Positions 44,662 through 54,460 of a stretch of 64,000 nucleotides of DNA are shown here, in pieces (position 1 is the first letter of the stretch; every line of letters begins with the position of its first letter). Under the pieces are notes generated by a model. That model had not been told where the DNA came from and did no database searches. It was given only the letters and a program-made list of their open reading frames with translations. The DNA comes from Bacteroidales bacterium (GTDB lineage Bacteria > Bacteroidota > Bacteroidia > Bacteroidales > Lentimicrobiaceae). The stretch covers positions 372,001 through 436,000 of the forward strand of contig JADIZB010000001.1 of assembly GCA_016705005.1 (NCBI GenBank), read 5' to 3'. A program made the translations under genes and the position numbers.

Positions 44662-47600
44662 TTAGTGTGCAACAGCAACTTTTTTGGTGAAGCTCTCGCC
44701 TGAGTTGGTAATGAATTTAACCAGGTAAGCACCGGATTCGTAGTTGCGTACATTCAGCTGAATGTTCTTATCCTTGGTTATGATCTGCTCATAAACAACC
44801 TGGCCAACATAGTTGTAAACAACAATCTGGCTGATGTCGTTGGTGAGTGAGATATTAACCACACTGTTTGAAGGATTCGGATAAACACTTACTGCAGAAG
44901 CATCGATAACCGGAGTAGAGGTCAGGGTTACACAAACTTCATTGGAAGCAGGTGATTCACAATCCTCATAAACAGCAGTTACAACATAGCAATAGGTATT
45001 TCCGATTTCAAGTACTTCATCAGCATCAACATAGGTTAATTCAGCAGTGTTGCCAATGAGTGCACCATCGCGCCATACATTGTATCCAACGAGTTCGCGG
45101 CTTGCACCGGCGGTGTTGTTGATTACAGTTGCGCCCGGAAGCATCGGCAGGTTACCACGTACAAGCTGTGAAGCAGGTCCGTAAACGGTGTTGTCGGAAA
45201 TTGGCTGCAGAGCAGTTACACCATCAACACTTTCAACATAACCATTGAGGTTCCAGTTGTAGTCGAGACCGTAAGCCGTTGACATTGATTCCCAAACAGA
45301 ACCGTCGAGTGAAATCATATCACCAAATCCTGCTACTGCTGGACCTGCATCGCAACCTGCAACGTAGGAACCGGCAGCGTGAGTAACGGTATAACCAAAC
45401 CAAAGTTCGGTAGCACCGGTTACAGCCACAGGAGAAGTGAGTGCGAATTCATTCCATATACCTTCGGTATAGGAAGCAACCGGCTGGGTAAGAACGAGGG
45501 TGCTGGCATTAGCACCTGTCCATACTTTCAGCGCGATGGTTCCACCTGCAGCGTATGGGAACATACGGATCTTGGTAAGGCTGGTTCCGGCATACTGAGC
45601 TAACTGGGCAGGAGTAAACCTGACAGCTACGCTGAAGGTACCACCATTGGTGAGACCGATAGCATCGTTGTTGGTTCCGTCATCCCATCCAAGCCATGCA
45701 GAAACACCACCGCCTCCGCCGCCTTCAGGAGCTTCCCAGTTCAGGATAACCTGGTCAAGTTCGGGGAAGTTAACGTCACCAACGAGGTTTGTCGGAGGAG
45801 CACACAGACGATAGATATTGATGTTGTCAATCTGCCAGTTGAAGATATCAAGGGTGTTGACGCCCTTGGCATTGAAACGAATGCGGAATACCTTGTTCTT
45901 GGCCTGATTTGTAATATCAACATGTTTCATTTCCCATGCCATGTCACCTTCGGCAGTAAAGGTTGCAACGTTAACCCATGCGGCTCCGTTGTATACTTCA
46001 ACCAGAAGTGTTTCTTCACCGGTAGCATTCACATCGTCAAGTTTCAGGTCGAAATCGAGGAAGAATTTACCATCGATGTAACCTGTACCATTGATCCATG
46101 AGCTGGTGAGTGAAAGGGCATAGTCGGTCTGAATCGGACTATAGGTGAATTCAACCGATGGAGCAGGATTTCCTGCCTGACCGGCGATTCTCCAGTTGGT
46201 TCCTTCAACTGTCCACTGGTTGGTTTCAAATAAACCGGTATTCCAGTTTTCGTTGAACGGAAGGTCGTAACCATAGGTAACGGTAACTTCAACCGGTCCT
46301 TCAATCATTGATTCACCGGTCTGGCCTGCAAATCCGTAAGGAGTGAGGTCATAAACAGCGGTAACATGATAACTGTAGGTACCCGGATCGAGGTTAAGGT
46401 CGAAGTACTCGGTTGTCGGATGTTCAACATAGGCTGTAAGAGCATTGTCCCTGTAAAGGTTGTATCCAATCAGACCCATTGCAGCCCTGTTGGCGCGCAT
46501 CGTTTCACCGGATACACGTGCTGTATTGCCATCACGGGCAATACGGTCACCTGATGTACGGTTGGTGCTGTTGCTGATTTTGGTCAGTGAGCTGGCCGGG
46601 AACAAAGTTACTCCGTCAGTTCCGCCAAATGCGATATTGTCAACAAACCAGATGTACCACAGACCGGCTCCGTCACCGTCAATTGCCTGGAAGGCAATCT
46701 TGATGTCTTCACCAGCATATGCGCTGAGATCAATTGAATAAGGATAGTCATAATAGTTCCAGCCTGCACCGGTTAAGGTAGAAGCATCCCATACAACATC
46801 CCAGTTGGTTCCACCATCGGTGGAAACCTTTACATAATAATGGTCAAGGTAAGTTGAACCTTCGTAAACTGTTGATTCGAATGTCAGGGTTGATGCGGCA
46901 CCGCAAGCGACTTCAGGTGTAATCAACCATTCGTCCTGATGATCATAATCCCACCATGTTCCGGCATGATATACACCAAACGGTGCAAAATCAGCAGAAG
47001 AGTAGTCATTGATTGTCCAGTGAGAAGGAGTTCCACCACCGGCAGCAGTATTGGTCTGGATAATTTCCCAACCTTCACTGAGAACGCCTGCTTCGAAGTC
47101 TTCGATTAAACTACCACCGGCTCCGCCGCCTCCACCTGGCTGTTCCCACCACAGGTGAGCATAGTCGGTATTGGCCGGGCTTTCACCCTGTAAGTTTAAT
47201 GGAGGGAAGAGGAACAATGACCTGAAGAGATAGGTATCGAGTTCTGAATAGCCTGAGCTATAGAGCGCTGCAACACCTGCCAGATATTCCTGACCGTAAT
47301 TCAGATCCTGGTAGGTATAGGTCCTTTCAGGAGTATTGTCAACCAATGTACCATCGAGGAATACGCCGTAACCCTGTAGGGGAACGCCACCCGATGAAAT
47401 CTGCACATCGTCAACAGCCCAACCTGAAGCCCATTCACCATTGTCATCTGCATGGAAGGCAAGCCATACGCTGCCCAAACCGGTAGCACCAGAGAACTGG
47501 GCAAGATCGATTTCGAGATTTACCCATGAGGATGAAGGTGACAGGGAGTTGATAACTGTCCAGGTTGCACCTGCATCGGTACTGATTTCAACATAAGCGC

Positions 47601-50600
47601 TCTGGGTGAATGCGCCATCATAGAAGCTTGCAAAATTAAGCCTGTATGAAGGAAGATCTGTCCAATCCATTTCAGGAGTGATCAGATAATCGCAGCATCC
47701 GTCACCATTATCTGCGTCATCGTTGGTAACAGCATACTTGGAGTGAGGAGGAATGGTCCAGCTACCACTGCTTCCGTTGGTCGTTGCATACCAACCGGTA
47801 GTGTTCTGGGTAAGAGCCTGCCATCCGGCCGGTGGGAATACAGAACCTTCGAAATCTTCCATAACTGCGATTGCAAGAGGCTCATCCCATGTAGCTACAA
47901 GGGTCAGCGCATCAACATAGAGATTACGTGGTTTGTATTTCTTCTCAAGAAGAATGATATCGATGGTACGATCGCCGGTGATGTTTACGTTAATGGTGTA
48001 ATCATCGAACCCAACTTTCATAGCGTCAAGTACATAGTGTCCGAACCATACTTCCGGGAATATGACCTGTCCGCTTTCAGGAACAGTGGCCATATAATGC
48101 TCGTAAGGATAATCCTGACCGGTAAGCATAACAACAGCACCGGCAGGACTGCCGCCGGTTGTGAGGCTTACATTAACGGTAATCTCAGCAAGAATTCCAT
48201 GACCAACAATATTTGAAACAATGGTGTCAGAAATAAAGTTGCCTGGATAATTGGCTGCTACACCGTAGGCATACCATCCGCCCGGGAGGCCTGCCCATGT
48301 GGCGCCACCATCGGTATAGGTATTTGCATCAACTGCATTGGCAAGTCCGGTAGCTGTACCTGAAGTCGGATCACCATTCGGGTCAAAGTTACTGTAGCGA
48401 ACTACCCTGTAACTTGAAACTGCCCTTGAACCGTCTTCAAAATCAACAGCTGCTTTATAAATGGCTTTGCCTTCAATGCCACCCATTGCCAGCGGTGAAT
48501 TGGCTGAGATCATTCCCCTCTGTTTCAGCGGGAGATGAGCCTGAGCATTATCAACTGTGGTGCCTGTTGCACTTGGTGAACCAAACAATACAGCACGCAT
48601 CATCATATCCTGGAAAGGAGACAATCCCCAGTTTCCTCCGGTACCCACATTGCGTGAGTAACTGCGATAGAGGGTCGGAAGGGTTTCATCAATTCCGATC
48701 GGAGCACAATTGGGTGAAAGGGCACCCTGAACCATAACGAGGTAGAAACTACCGTCGGCAATTTCAGCATTCAGGCCCTGGAAAGTAACCCAACCGTAGT
48801 TGGTAACGGTAACTGAAATAGAGTCTAAAGTTGTACCCGGAAGACCGTTGGTCCCGTCATCATCCTTCACCATGGCACCAAAAGTTGTACCAAGGAATCC
48901 GGTGGTGTTGTTCGGGAATGTACCGTCGCCTACATAGATCTTACCACCGATAACAGTGGCAGGATATTCGGCAGGAACAAATTTAACTGCATTCATGTTG
49001 CCAGGTAAAGCCCATGCGGCAAAGTTCTCAGCAGAACCGTCGTCGTAAACAACTTCATAAGGACCACTTCCGTCGCCCCATGTAACAACACATTCAGTAT
49101 CAGTAGCGTTAACTTCAGCATAAACAAATGAAGGAGGATAAGCTGCTTCCCACAATTCTGCATCAAGTGGAGTTACGATACCAGCCAGTGCGGTGGTGTC
49201 CATCTCAATATAAGTCTGGAAACCGGTCTTTTCGAAGCTGACATTGTAAACACCCGGATCAACATACAGGGTATATTCGCCCTCTTCGTTGGTCATAGCC
49301 TGGAAACTCATATCACGTTCGCCGCTGTGCCTTACGCCCATTCTCGGGGTGTTGAAGGAGTGGTTACATGCCATGAGGTTAGCCGGAGCTGTAGACTTAA
49401 CCGTAGTTGTATTCTGGCCAGGGGTCATCATAACAGTTGTTCCTTCAATAAAGGCAGAAACATGCTGTCCGAATACACCAGTAAATCCGAATCCGGTCAG
49501 ATTTGACCATACGGCACCATCATAATAGAATGATAATCCGGCACCTGCATTCGGGCCATTCTGATCAAAACCCTGATAACGGGTTGTTCCTGCATTGTCC
49601 CATTTGCACATTGCATAGAAAGTGCCGTTGAATGGAATTGAAGGAAGGGTGAATGTGTACCATCCAACACTTGTTACAAGAACAGGATCAGAAGAACCTA
49701 AGGAAACGCCCGCATTGTCGAAAATTTCCATGGTTAAAGGTACCGTCATCGCTGCACCATAATCAAAATAGGCACTCACAGAATTGAGGTAACCATAGTC
49801 TGATGTAACAAACCTGTTGCCCAGCCATCCGATACCACTGGTTAAAGCAATACCGTCTTCGTAAGTACCATCATCAAGGATATAATCTGTAAAGTAACCG
49901 GTCGGATTGGCTGTAACCAGAACACCATTCAGAGGTTCTCCGGTAGCACCATTGGTTACAGTACCTGCAAACTGGGCAGGTACGTAAACATACATTTCGT
50001 TGGTAATGGTGACACTTGGATTGACAAGGTCATTTGACACAACAACGAGATCCTGAAGATAGGAGAAACCAGGTGCAAAATCAGTAGCATCCCAGGTAAT
50101 GGTAACAGTCTGACTACCACCCTGAGGTACCTGACCTTCAGCGGGAACAACAGAAACAATAAATCCGCCGCCACCAACTTCAAGGGTATAGTCCTCAACA
50201 TCACCATAAGAAGTAGTTCCGCAGGATGACAGAGTACCACCCCACTGCAGCCTGACCCTCATACGGGTTTCTCCGGCAACTGCATCGTCCGGAACAAGGA
50301 TGGTTCCTGTGAAGGAAGCACCGCCACCTGATTGTGTGGTTGTATAATATTCACCCGGATCATCAAAACTTTCGTTCTGGTTCCAGTCGCACCATACCCC
50401 AACGATGTCGCTTGAATATGGAACAGGGTTGGTAATGGTGATTACATAGGCTTCTTCAGGTTCAACCTCGGTTGAAATTGATGAGAAATCAGCATAACCA
50501 CCGCAATTGGAAGTGTTATCGATGTCGGCAAACTGAATGCGGGAGATATACTCATCGCATCCGCCGCTGGCTGCACAATAAGCCAGAGGTGCACGATTTC

Positions 50601-53298
50601 CATCATCTTCAACCCATTCGGGGAAGCTGAATGCCAGGGTACCTTCACCGGTATTGTTGATGGTGACGGTCTGAACAGCCTGATTGTTTACCCATACTTC
50701 ATCATAGATGTAAGTAGGATCAACCATAATGGTCGGATTGGGCCATTCAAGTTCAACTGGTCCGGCAGGAGCAGACTGACCTTCGTCATAAACTGCCTGA
50801 ACGGTATATTCATACACGCCATAGGTAGGCAGAACATCAGTAAAGGTATAACCGGCAGTTGTTCCAAGGGAAACTCCGTCACGTTTTACGATGAAGTTGA
50901 TGAAATCGTCGGTCGGAGCGAATGTCCAGCTCAGGTTAACCTGACCGGTAATGGGGTTAGCCAGTACAGCGGTAAGATCTTCGGGAACTGACAAGGCCGG
51001 GCCTGCAACAACCATAGTAACAGGAACAGTAACTGTACCAACATCAGGATCAGAAGTAAACACAACATCGGCTGTATAAACTTCGCCTGCTTCGGTACCG
51101 GATGCATTGAAGAATGCAGCGTTATCGAAGTTGGTATAAGGATCAACCATTCCTTCATACTGGGCAAGAGTAAGCCATCCACCTGCTGCACCAGAACCTG
51201 AAAGACACATAGCCAGTTTTTCCGTAAGTACGGTGGCATTCTGATATGAATTGCCTGTTCCGGTATATGTATTCAGCCAGTAGAAACGTGGAGTATCGCC
51301 TGTCGCCTGAACTGAAATCCAGCCTGTGGCCATTGATGTTGAAGGCAGCTCAACCGTAAAATAATAGGTGTTGTAACCTATTACCTGGGTTCCGGTATTC
51401 ACTGCGGCAGCATCAACATTCAGTGATGATACCACTGAGCCCGGAGTAGCACCCGGATTCAGTATCTCAACATTGAAATTCATGGTTGCAGGAGGTGCAG
51501 CTGTAAAAATGGCCCAGAATGTAAGGGTATTGAAGCTTCCGCTTACCCCGACAAATTCCTGGTAACATTTATAACCTGCAGGTACAGTACTGGTATAACC
51601 ATTGTCTGAACCAACCGGGGCGTTGCTGAACACACTTCCATCGGGGCAGAACATCCCTTCACGGTTGCTCATTGCCTGTCCGTTACCCGGGCCAATAACT
51701 GATACCGGTCCGGCGGGCAGTGAACTGAATTCAACCTGTGGTATGTTCGGGTCGATGGCTGAGGCCATAACTGCTTCCGGATAAACCACCTCGGCAGTCC
51801 AGGTAAGTGTACCGTCGCCGTTATTGTTAATGTTAAGGGCTCCTTCGTACTGTTCGTTCGGATTAACAGTTACACTGTATGGATTGGGTGTAACGGCTAT
51901 TGACGGACGGGGCAGTTCGAAGTTCTGGTAGGTTGTAGCACCATCTGAAACCAGAACATTCTCAACGATGGCAGTATTGTAACCATCCTTTTCAGCAGCC
52001 ATATCATACAGACCAATGTTGACATCAGTCAGTGTATATGAACCATTGGCGGCAGAAACGGTATAATAGGTACCATTATCACCCTGAGCACCAACATTTG
52101 CTCCACCCAGCGGAACACCAAAACCATTGGTTACATAACCCTGGATGGTGCCTGTTGGCAGGATACCTGAAGGCTGAATGGTCAGATACAGATTGGCCCG
52201 TGTTGTATAGGAAGCTCCGGGAGTTGTGATATCCACACAGCCGTCACCTGTTGGAAGGTCAGTGTGACCATGTACAACCAGACCTGGAAGTATGGTACCA
52301 TAGACATCAGAGTTATAATCAGCATAGTCGTCATTGTTGAAACAAATGCTGACCAGCAGGCTTGAGGTGCCATCCCATGCAAACGGGGTGGTCAGACTGA
52401 TGGTCTGGACACCGGTTGCAGTAGCAGAATAAGTGCCACTGAATACAGTGGTCCATCCTGAATTATCAAAAGCTGCAATGGTTGAGCCAGAGTAGTTTTT
52501 CATGGCAATATTAAAGCCATTCATCACGTAAGGATCGAATGTAGCAAGATTCAATCCGATGGCTGTAATATCACCGGGAAGCCCTCCTGAAGCGAGAATT
52601 TCGCTGGCAGTATAGAGCATCTGAGTGCGGCTGTCCATGTAATAAGTATAGAAAGGATAGCCGGCTGTGGCAGTCCCTGTACCAACCTGGCAGGTAATCG
52701 GTGACGGTCCGGTAGATGTTCCGGAAATGGTTACATCATCCAGGTAGCAATCGTTACCATAAGCTGAAGTAAACAGGAGCGCCAGATATAGGTTAGGCTG
52801 ATTTTCAGCTCCGGCAGGAAGTACGTCGGTCTTTACAGTCCAGGCATTGGCTGCACCGGGTCTGTTGTAGGTTCCGCCATTGTTCCAGGTGGTACCGTCG
52901 GTTGACCATTGTACAACTACATTGTCATACGATGTAGCGTATGAAGTACTTTCCAGCCAGGCAAACTCAACCGAAATGTCTTCATATCCCACTGTAGAGA
53001 ATGAAGTGGTCTGCATTAACCTGTTTGAAATTCCGGTTGAAGCCGAATATGAATTAAACCTGACAAAATAGGTCCCATCATAAGCGGAAAAACCTGAAGG
53101 ATAAGAAGAAGATGAAACAAATGACAGATAATCTGAGCCGGAAACAACTTCCTTAGCCCAACCTGCCGGCATAGCTCCACCATTTTCAAAGCTCTCGCTA
53201 ACCAGCACATCCTGCGCCGATACACTGAAAGCAAAAAGCAGGGCTGTCATAGCTACAAGCCAGGCACGCCAACCTTTTCTCTTTGTAATGTTTTGCAT
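44662..53298 (-). CDS. Giant T9SS-secreted multidomain surface protein (2878 residues), paralog A
   Basis: Signal peptide to about residue 29 (TALLFAFSVSAQ). Then, in order: a choice-of-anchor J jelly-roll (about 30-195); a carboxypeptidase-regulatory domain (about 380-460, TGTIQGYVTNGFGVPLGGAN); beta domains; an Fn3 domain (about 800-880); a GEVED domain (about 900-1040, cysteine-rich, ending YGDVEDYTLEV); a second carboxypeptidase-regulatory domain split by a roughly 200-residue insert (about 1105-1350); a large YDDGSAEN-type beta domain; a third regulatory domain; two choice-of-anchor J domains (with GWYATTNGS and EDFEAGVLSEGW); Fn3-like linkers; and a type A sorting domain (VYPNPSNSVVNI). 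No enzyme motif is seen. Probably an adhesin or matrix protein. Two paralogs follow upstream on the same strand. Confidence 0.85.
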   Translation of the reverse strand: MQNITKRKGWRAWLVAMTALLFAFSVSAQDVLVSESFENGGAMPAGWAKEVVSGSDYLSFVSSSSYPSGFSAYDGTYFVRFNSYSASTGISNRLMQTTSFSTVGYEDISVEFAWLESTSYATSYDNVVVQWSTDGTTWNNGGTYNRPGAANAWTVKTDVLPAGAENQPNLYLALLFTSAYGNDCYLDDVTISGTSTGPSPITCQVGTGTATAGYPFYTYYMDSRTQMLYTASEILASGGLPGDITAIGLNLATFDPYVMNGFNIAMKNYSGSTIAAFDNSGWTTVFSGTYSATATGVQTISLTTPFAWDGTSSLLVSICFNNDDYADYNSDVYGTILPGLVVHGHTDLPTGDGCVDITTPGASYTTRANLYLTIQPSGILPTGTIQGYVTNGFGVPLGGANVGAQGDNGTYYTVSAANGSYTLTDVNIGLYDMAAEKDGYNTAIVENVLVSDGATTYQNFELPRPSIAVTPNPYSVTVNPNEQYEGALNINNNGDGTLTWTAEVVYPEAVMASAIDPNIPQVEFSSLPAGPVSVIGPGNGQAMSNREGMFCPDGSVFSNAPVGSDNGYTSTVPAGYKCYQEFVGVSGSFNTLTFWAIFTAAPPATMNFNVEILNPGATPGSVVSSLNVDAAAVNTGTQVIGYNTYYFTVELPSTSMATGWISVQATGDTPRFYWLNTYTGTGNSYQNATVLTEKLAMCLSGSGAAGGWLTLAQYEGMVDPYTNFDNAAFFNASGTEAGEVYTADVVFTSDPDVGTVTVPVTMVVAGPALSVPEDLTAVLANPITGQVNLSWTFAPTDDFINFIVKRDGVSLGTTAGYTFTDVLPTYGVYEYTVQAVYDEGQSAPAGPVELEWPNPTIMVDPTYIYDEVWVNNQAVQTVTINNTGEGTLAFSFPEWVEDDGNRAPLAYCAASGGCDEYISRIQFADIDNTSNCGGYADFSSISTEVEPEEAYVITITNPVPYSSDIVGVWCDWNQNESFDDPGEYYTTTQSGGGASFTGTILVPDDAVAGETRMRVRLQWGGTLSSCGTTSYGDVEDYTLEVGGGGFIVSVVPAEGQVPQGGSQTVTITWDATDFAPGFSYLQDLVVVSNDLVNPSVTITNEMYVYVPAQFAGTVTNGATGEPLNGVLVTANPTGYFTDYILDDGTYEDGIALTSGIGWLGNRFVTSDYGYLNSVSAYFDYGAAMTVPLTMEIFDNAGVSLGSSDPVLVTSVGWYTFTLPSIPFNGTFYAMCKWDNAGTTRYQGFDQNGPNAGAGLSFYYDGAVWSNLTGFGFTGVFGQHVSAFIEGTTVMMTPGQNTTTVKSTAPANLMACNHSFNTPRMGVRHSGERDMSFQAMTNEEGEYTLYVDPGVYNVSFEKTGFQTYIEMDTTALAGIVTPLDAELWEAAYPPSFVYAEVNATDTECVVTWGDGSGPYEVVYDDGSAENFAAWALPGNMNAVKFVPAEYPATVIGGKIYVGDGTFPNNTTGFLGTTFGAMVKDDDGTNGLPGTTLDSISVTVTNYGWVTFQGLNAEIADGSFYLVMVQGALSPNCAPIGIDETLPTLYRSYSRNVGTGGNWGLSPFQDMMMRAVLFGSPSATGTTVDNAQAHLPLKQRGMISANSPLAMGGIEGKAIYKAAVDFEDGSRAVSSYRVVRYSNFDPNGDPTSGTATGLANAVDANTYTDGGATWAGLPGGWYAYGVAANYPGNFISDTIVSNIVGHGILAEITVNVSLTTGGSPAGAVVMLTGQDYPYEHYMATVPESGQVIFPEVWFGHYVLDAMKVGFDDYTINVNITGDRTIDIILLEKKYKPRNLYVDALTLVATWDEPLAIAVMEDFEGSVFPPAGWQALTQNTTGWYATTNGSSGSWTIPPHSKYAVTNDDADNGDGCCDYLITPEMDWTDLPSYRLNFASFYDGAFTQSAYVEISTDAGATWTVINSLSPSSSWVNLEIDLAQFSGATGLGSVWLAFHADDNGEWASGWAVDDVQISSGGVPLQGYGVFLDGTLVDNTPERTYTYQDLNYGQEYLAGVAALYSSGYSELDTYLFRSLFLFPPLNLQGESPANTDYAHLWWEQPGGGGGAGGSLIEDFEAGVLSEGWEIIQTNTAAGGGTPSHWTINDYSSADFAPFGVYHAGTWWDYDHQDEWLITPEVACGAASTLTFESTVYEGSTYLDHYYVKVSTDGGTNWDVVWDASTLTGAGWNYYDYPYSIDLSAYAGEDIKIAFQAIDGDGAGLWYIWFVDNIAFGGTDGVTLFPASSLTKISNSTNRTSGDRIARDGNTARVSGETMRANRAAMGLIGYNLYRDNALTAYVEHPTTEYFDLNLDPGTYSYHVTAVYDLTPYGFAGQTGESMIEGPVEVTVTYGYDLPFNENWNTGLFETNQWTVEGTNWRIAGQAGNPAPSVEFTYSPIQTDYALSLTSSWINGTGYIDGKFFLDFDLKLDDVNATGEETLLVEVYNGAAWVNVATFTAEGDMAWEMKHVDITNQAKNKVFRIRFNAKGVNTLDIFNWQIDNINIYRLCAPPTNLVGDVNFPELDQVILNWEAPEGGGGGGVSAWLGWDDGTNNDAIGLTNGGTFSVAVRFTPAQLAQYAGTSLTKIRMFPYAAGGTIALKVWTGANASTLVLTQPVASYTEGIWNEFALTSPVAVTGATELWFGYTVTHAAGSYVAGCDAGPAVAGFGDMISLDGSVWESMSTAYGLDYNWNLNGYVESVDGVTALQPISDNTVYGPASQLVRGNLPMLPGATVINNTAGASRELVGYNVWRDGALIGNTAELTYVDADEVLEIGNTYCYVVTAVYEDCESPASNEVCVTLTSTPVIDASAVSVYPNPSNSVVNISLTNDISQIVVYNYVGQVVYEQIITKDKNIQLNVRNYESGAYLVKFITNSGESFTKKVAVAH
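44911..45765. repeat. Near-identical 3' block, copy A
   Basis: This 855-base part of paralog A matches 58055-58909 in paralog C with a constant offset of 13,144 bases and only scattered substitutions. Part of it (about 45237-45707) also matches 55030-55500 in paralog B at a constant offset of 9,793. It encodes the VSAWLGWDDG to VYEDCES framework and the Fn3-like segment before the sorting domain. Confidence 0.9.
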
Positions 53299-54460
53299 AG
53301 TTTAGGGTTTTAAATAAATACTAAAGCATTAAATAATTGTATTCTGATTTTAATCGTAGTCACACTTAACAAGCTGTGTGGGGGTCATATTCTGATCCCG
53401 GCAGTTGCCGGGACTATAATTCTAAAATAATTCAGGCTATCTATCCCCTGCAACACCTCCTTTCTTCTGGATTAAATATTATACAATAAGGCGATATATT
53501 GATTGTTGTGTTTTCGTCTATATCGGAATTAAAAAGAGTAAAAGTCAGGAGACCGCCATAAGAGGCTCCTGCTGTGCTTGTTTGATCGGATGAAAAAGGA
53601 AAACCATTAGGGGAAATTTCAGAAAGAAATCTATATAATAACGATGAGATCGGAGTAATCATAAACAGTAAAGGCAGACAGGATAATGGTCTGTCTGCTA
53701 AACATGCCCGTAGCATTGCCACGGAAAGAATTGATCCGGCATTCACTTTACTCATGTAACTTCCATTTTAGCATTCTGAATTGCCTGGGGAAAGGGTTCA
53801 GAATGTATTGGTTAAGCAAAATAAATGGTCAATCCAAAGAAATCTGTATTCGAGTATTTAAGGCAAGCCGTGGATGCGGATCGGATAGCTTGTTTCTTTG
53901 CACCCTGATTACCTAATAATTACACTAAACCAAAACCGCCATTCTCCGTTGTTCATTCCAACTTTTCCGGATTTCAGCATAGTAGCGTAATGCGAAGATA
54001 TAATAATAGACAATTAAAAACCAGTTTACCCCTATTCAATTTCGAAAAATAATCAACAGGAAATTGTTCGCAAACAGGAATTTTCCCGTGAAAAGAAAAT
54101 CAGAAGATAAGCGATACATTTCTAAGTACCAGGGTCATATTCTTTATTTCATTGATTAATAGTACATTATAAAATAATTATGAATAGAGGGTTTGGGTCA
54201 TCTCTGAATTAAGAAGGATAAATAAACTGATCTCAGTTTGGTTTTCTTAAAAGAGTTGTGATATTAACCCTGAATTGTTAATAAACCCGGTTCAGCTATC
54301 TATGACATTATTTTCGTGTCAATTAGGTTACCATTCGAAAAAAATGTCTGTTAAGTGAAATTCGCCTCTGCTGGGACCTGTATTCTTCAAGTATGAAAAT
54401 AATGTAAAAATGAATGAGGGCTCATCGTTTCCCCTTTGTAAGTAATCAAATGAGCGGGTT
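53299..54460. other. 1162-base intergenic region between giant paralogs A and B
   Basis: AT-rich and largely without convincing coding signal. It must contain the promoter and leader of paralog A, but I see no clear TAnnTTTG element. A short hairpin (TCCCGGCA / TGCCGGGA, 53396-53413) lies about 100 bases upstream of the paralog A start. A 104-codon frame on the - strand (53441-53755) lacks a recognisable domain or signal peptide and I do not call it a gene. No transposase, RNA gene or long repeat is evident. Confidence 0.6.

Noticed and set aside
45379..45603. Open frame on the + strand that recurs at 55172 and 58523 with similar protein sequence
   Set aside because: It is the antisense shadow of the near-identical repeat blocks of the three paralogs; conservation follows from the sense strand.
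53441..53755. 104-codon frame on the - strand between giant genes
   Set aside because: No signal peptide, domain, promoter or homolog that I recognise, and odd composition; treated as intergenic.
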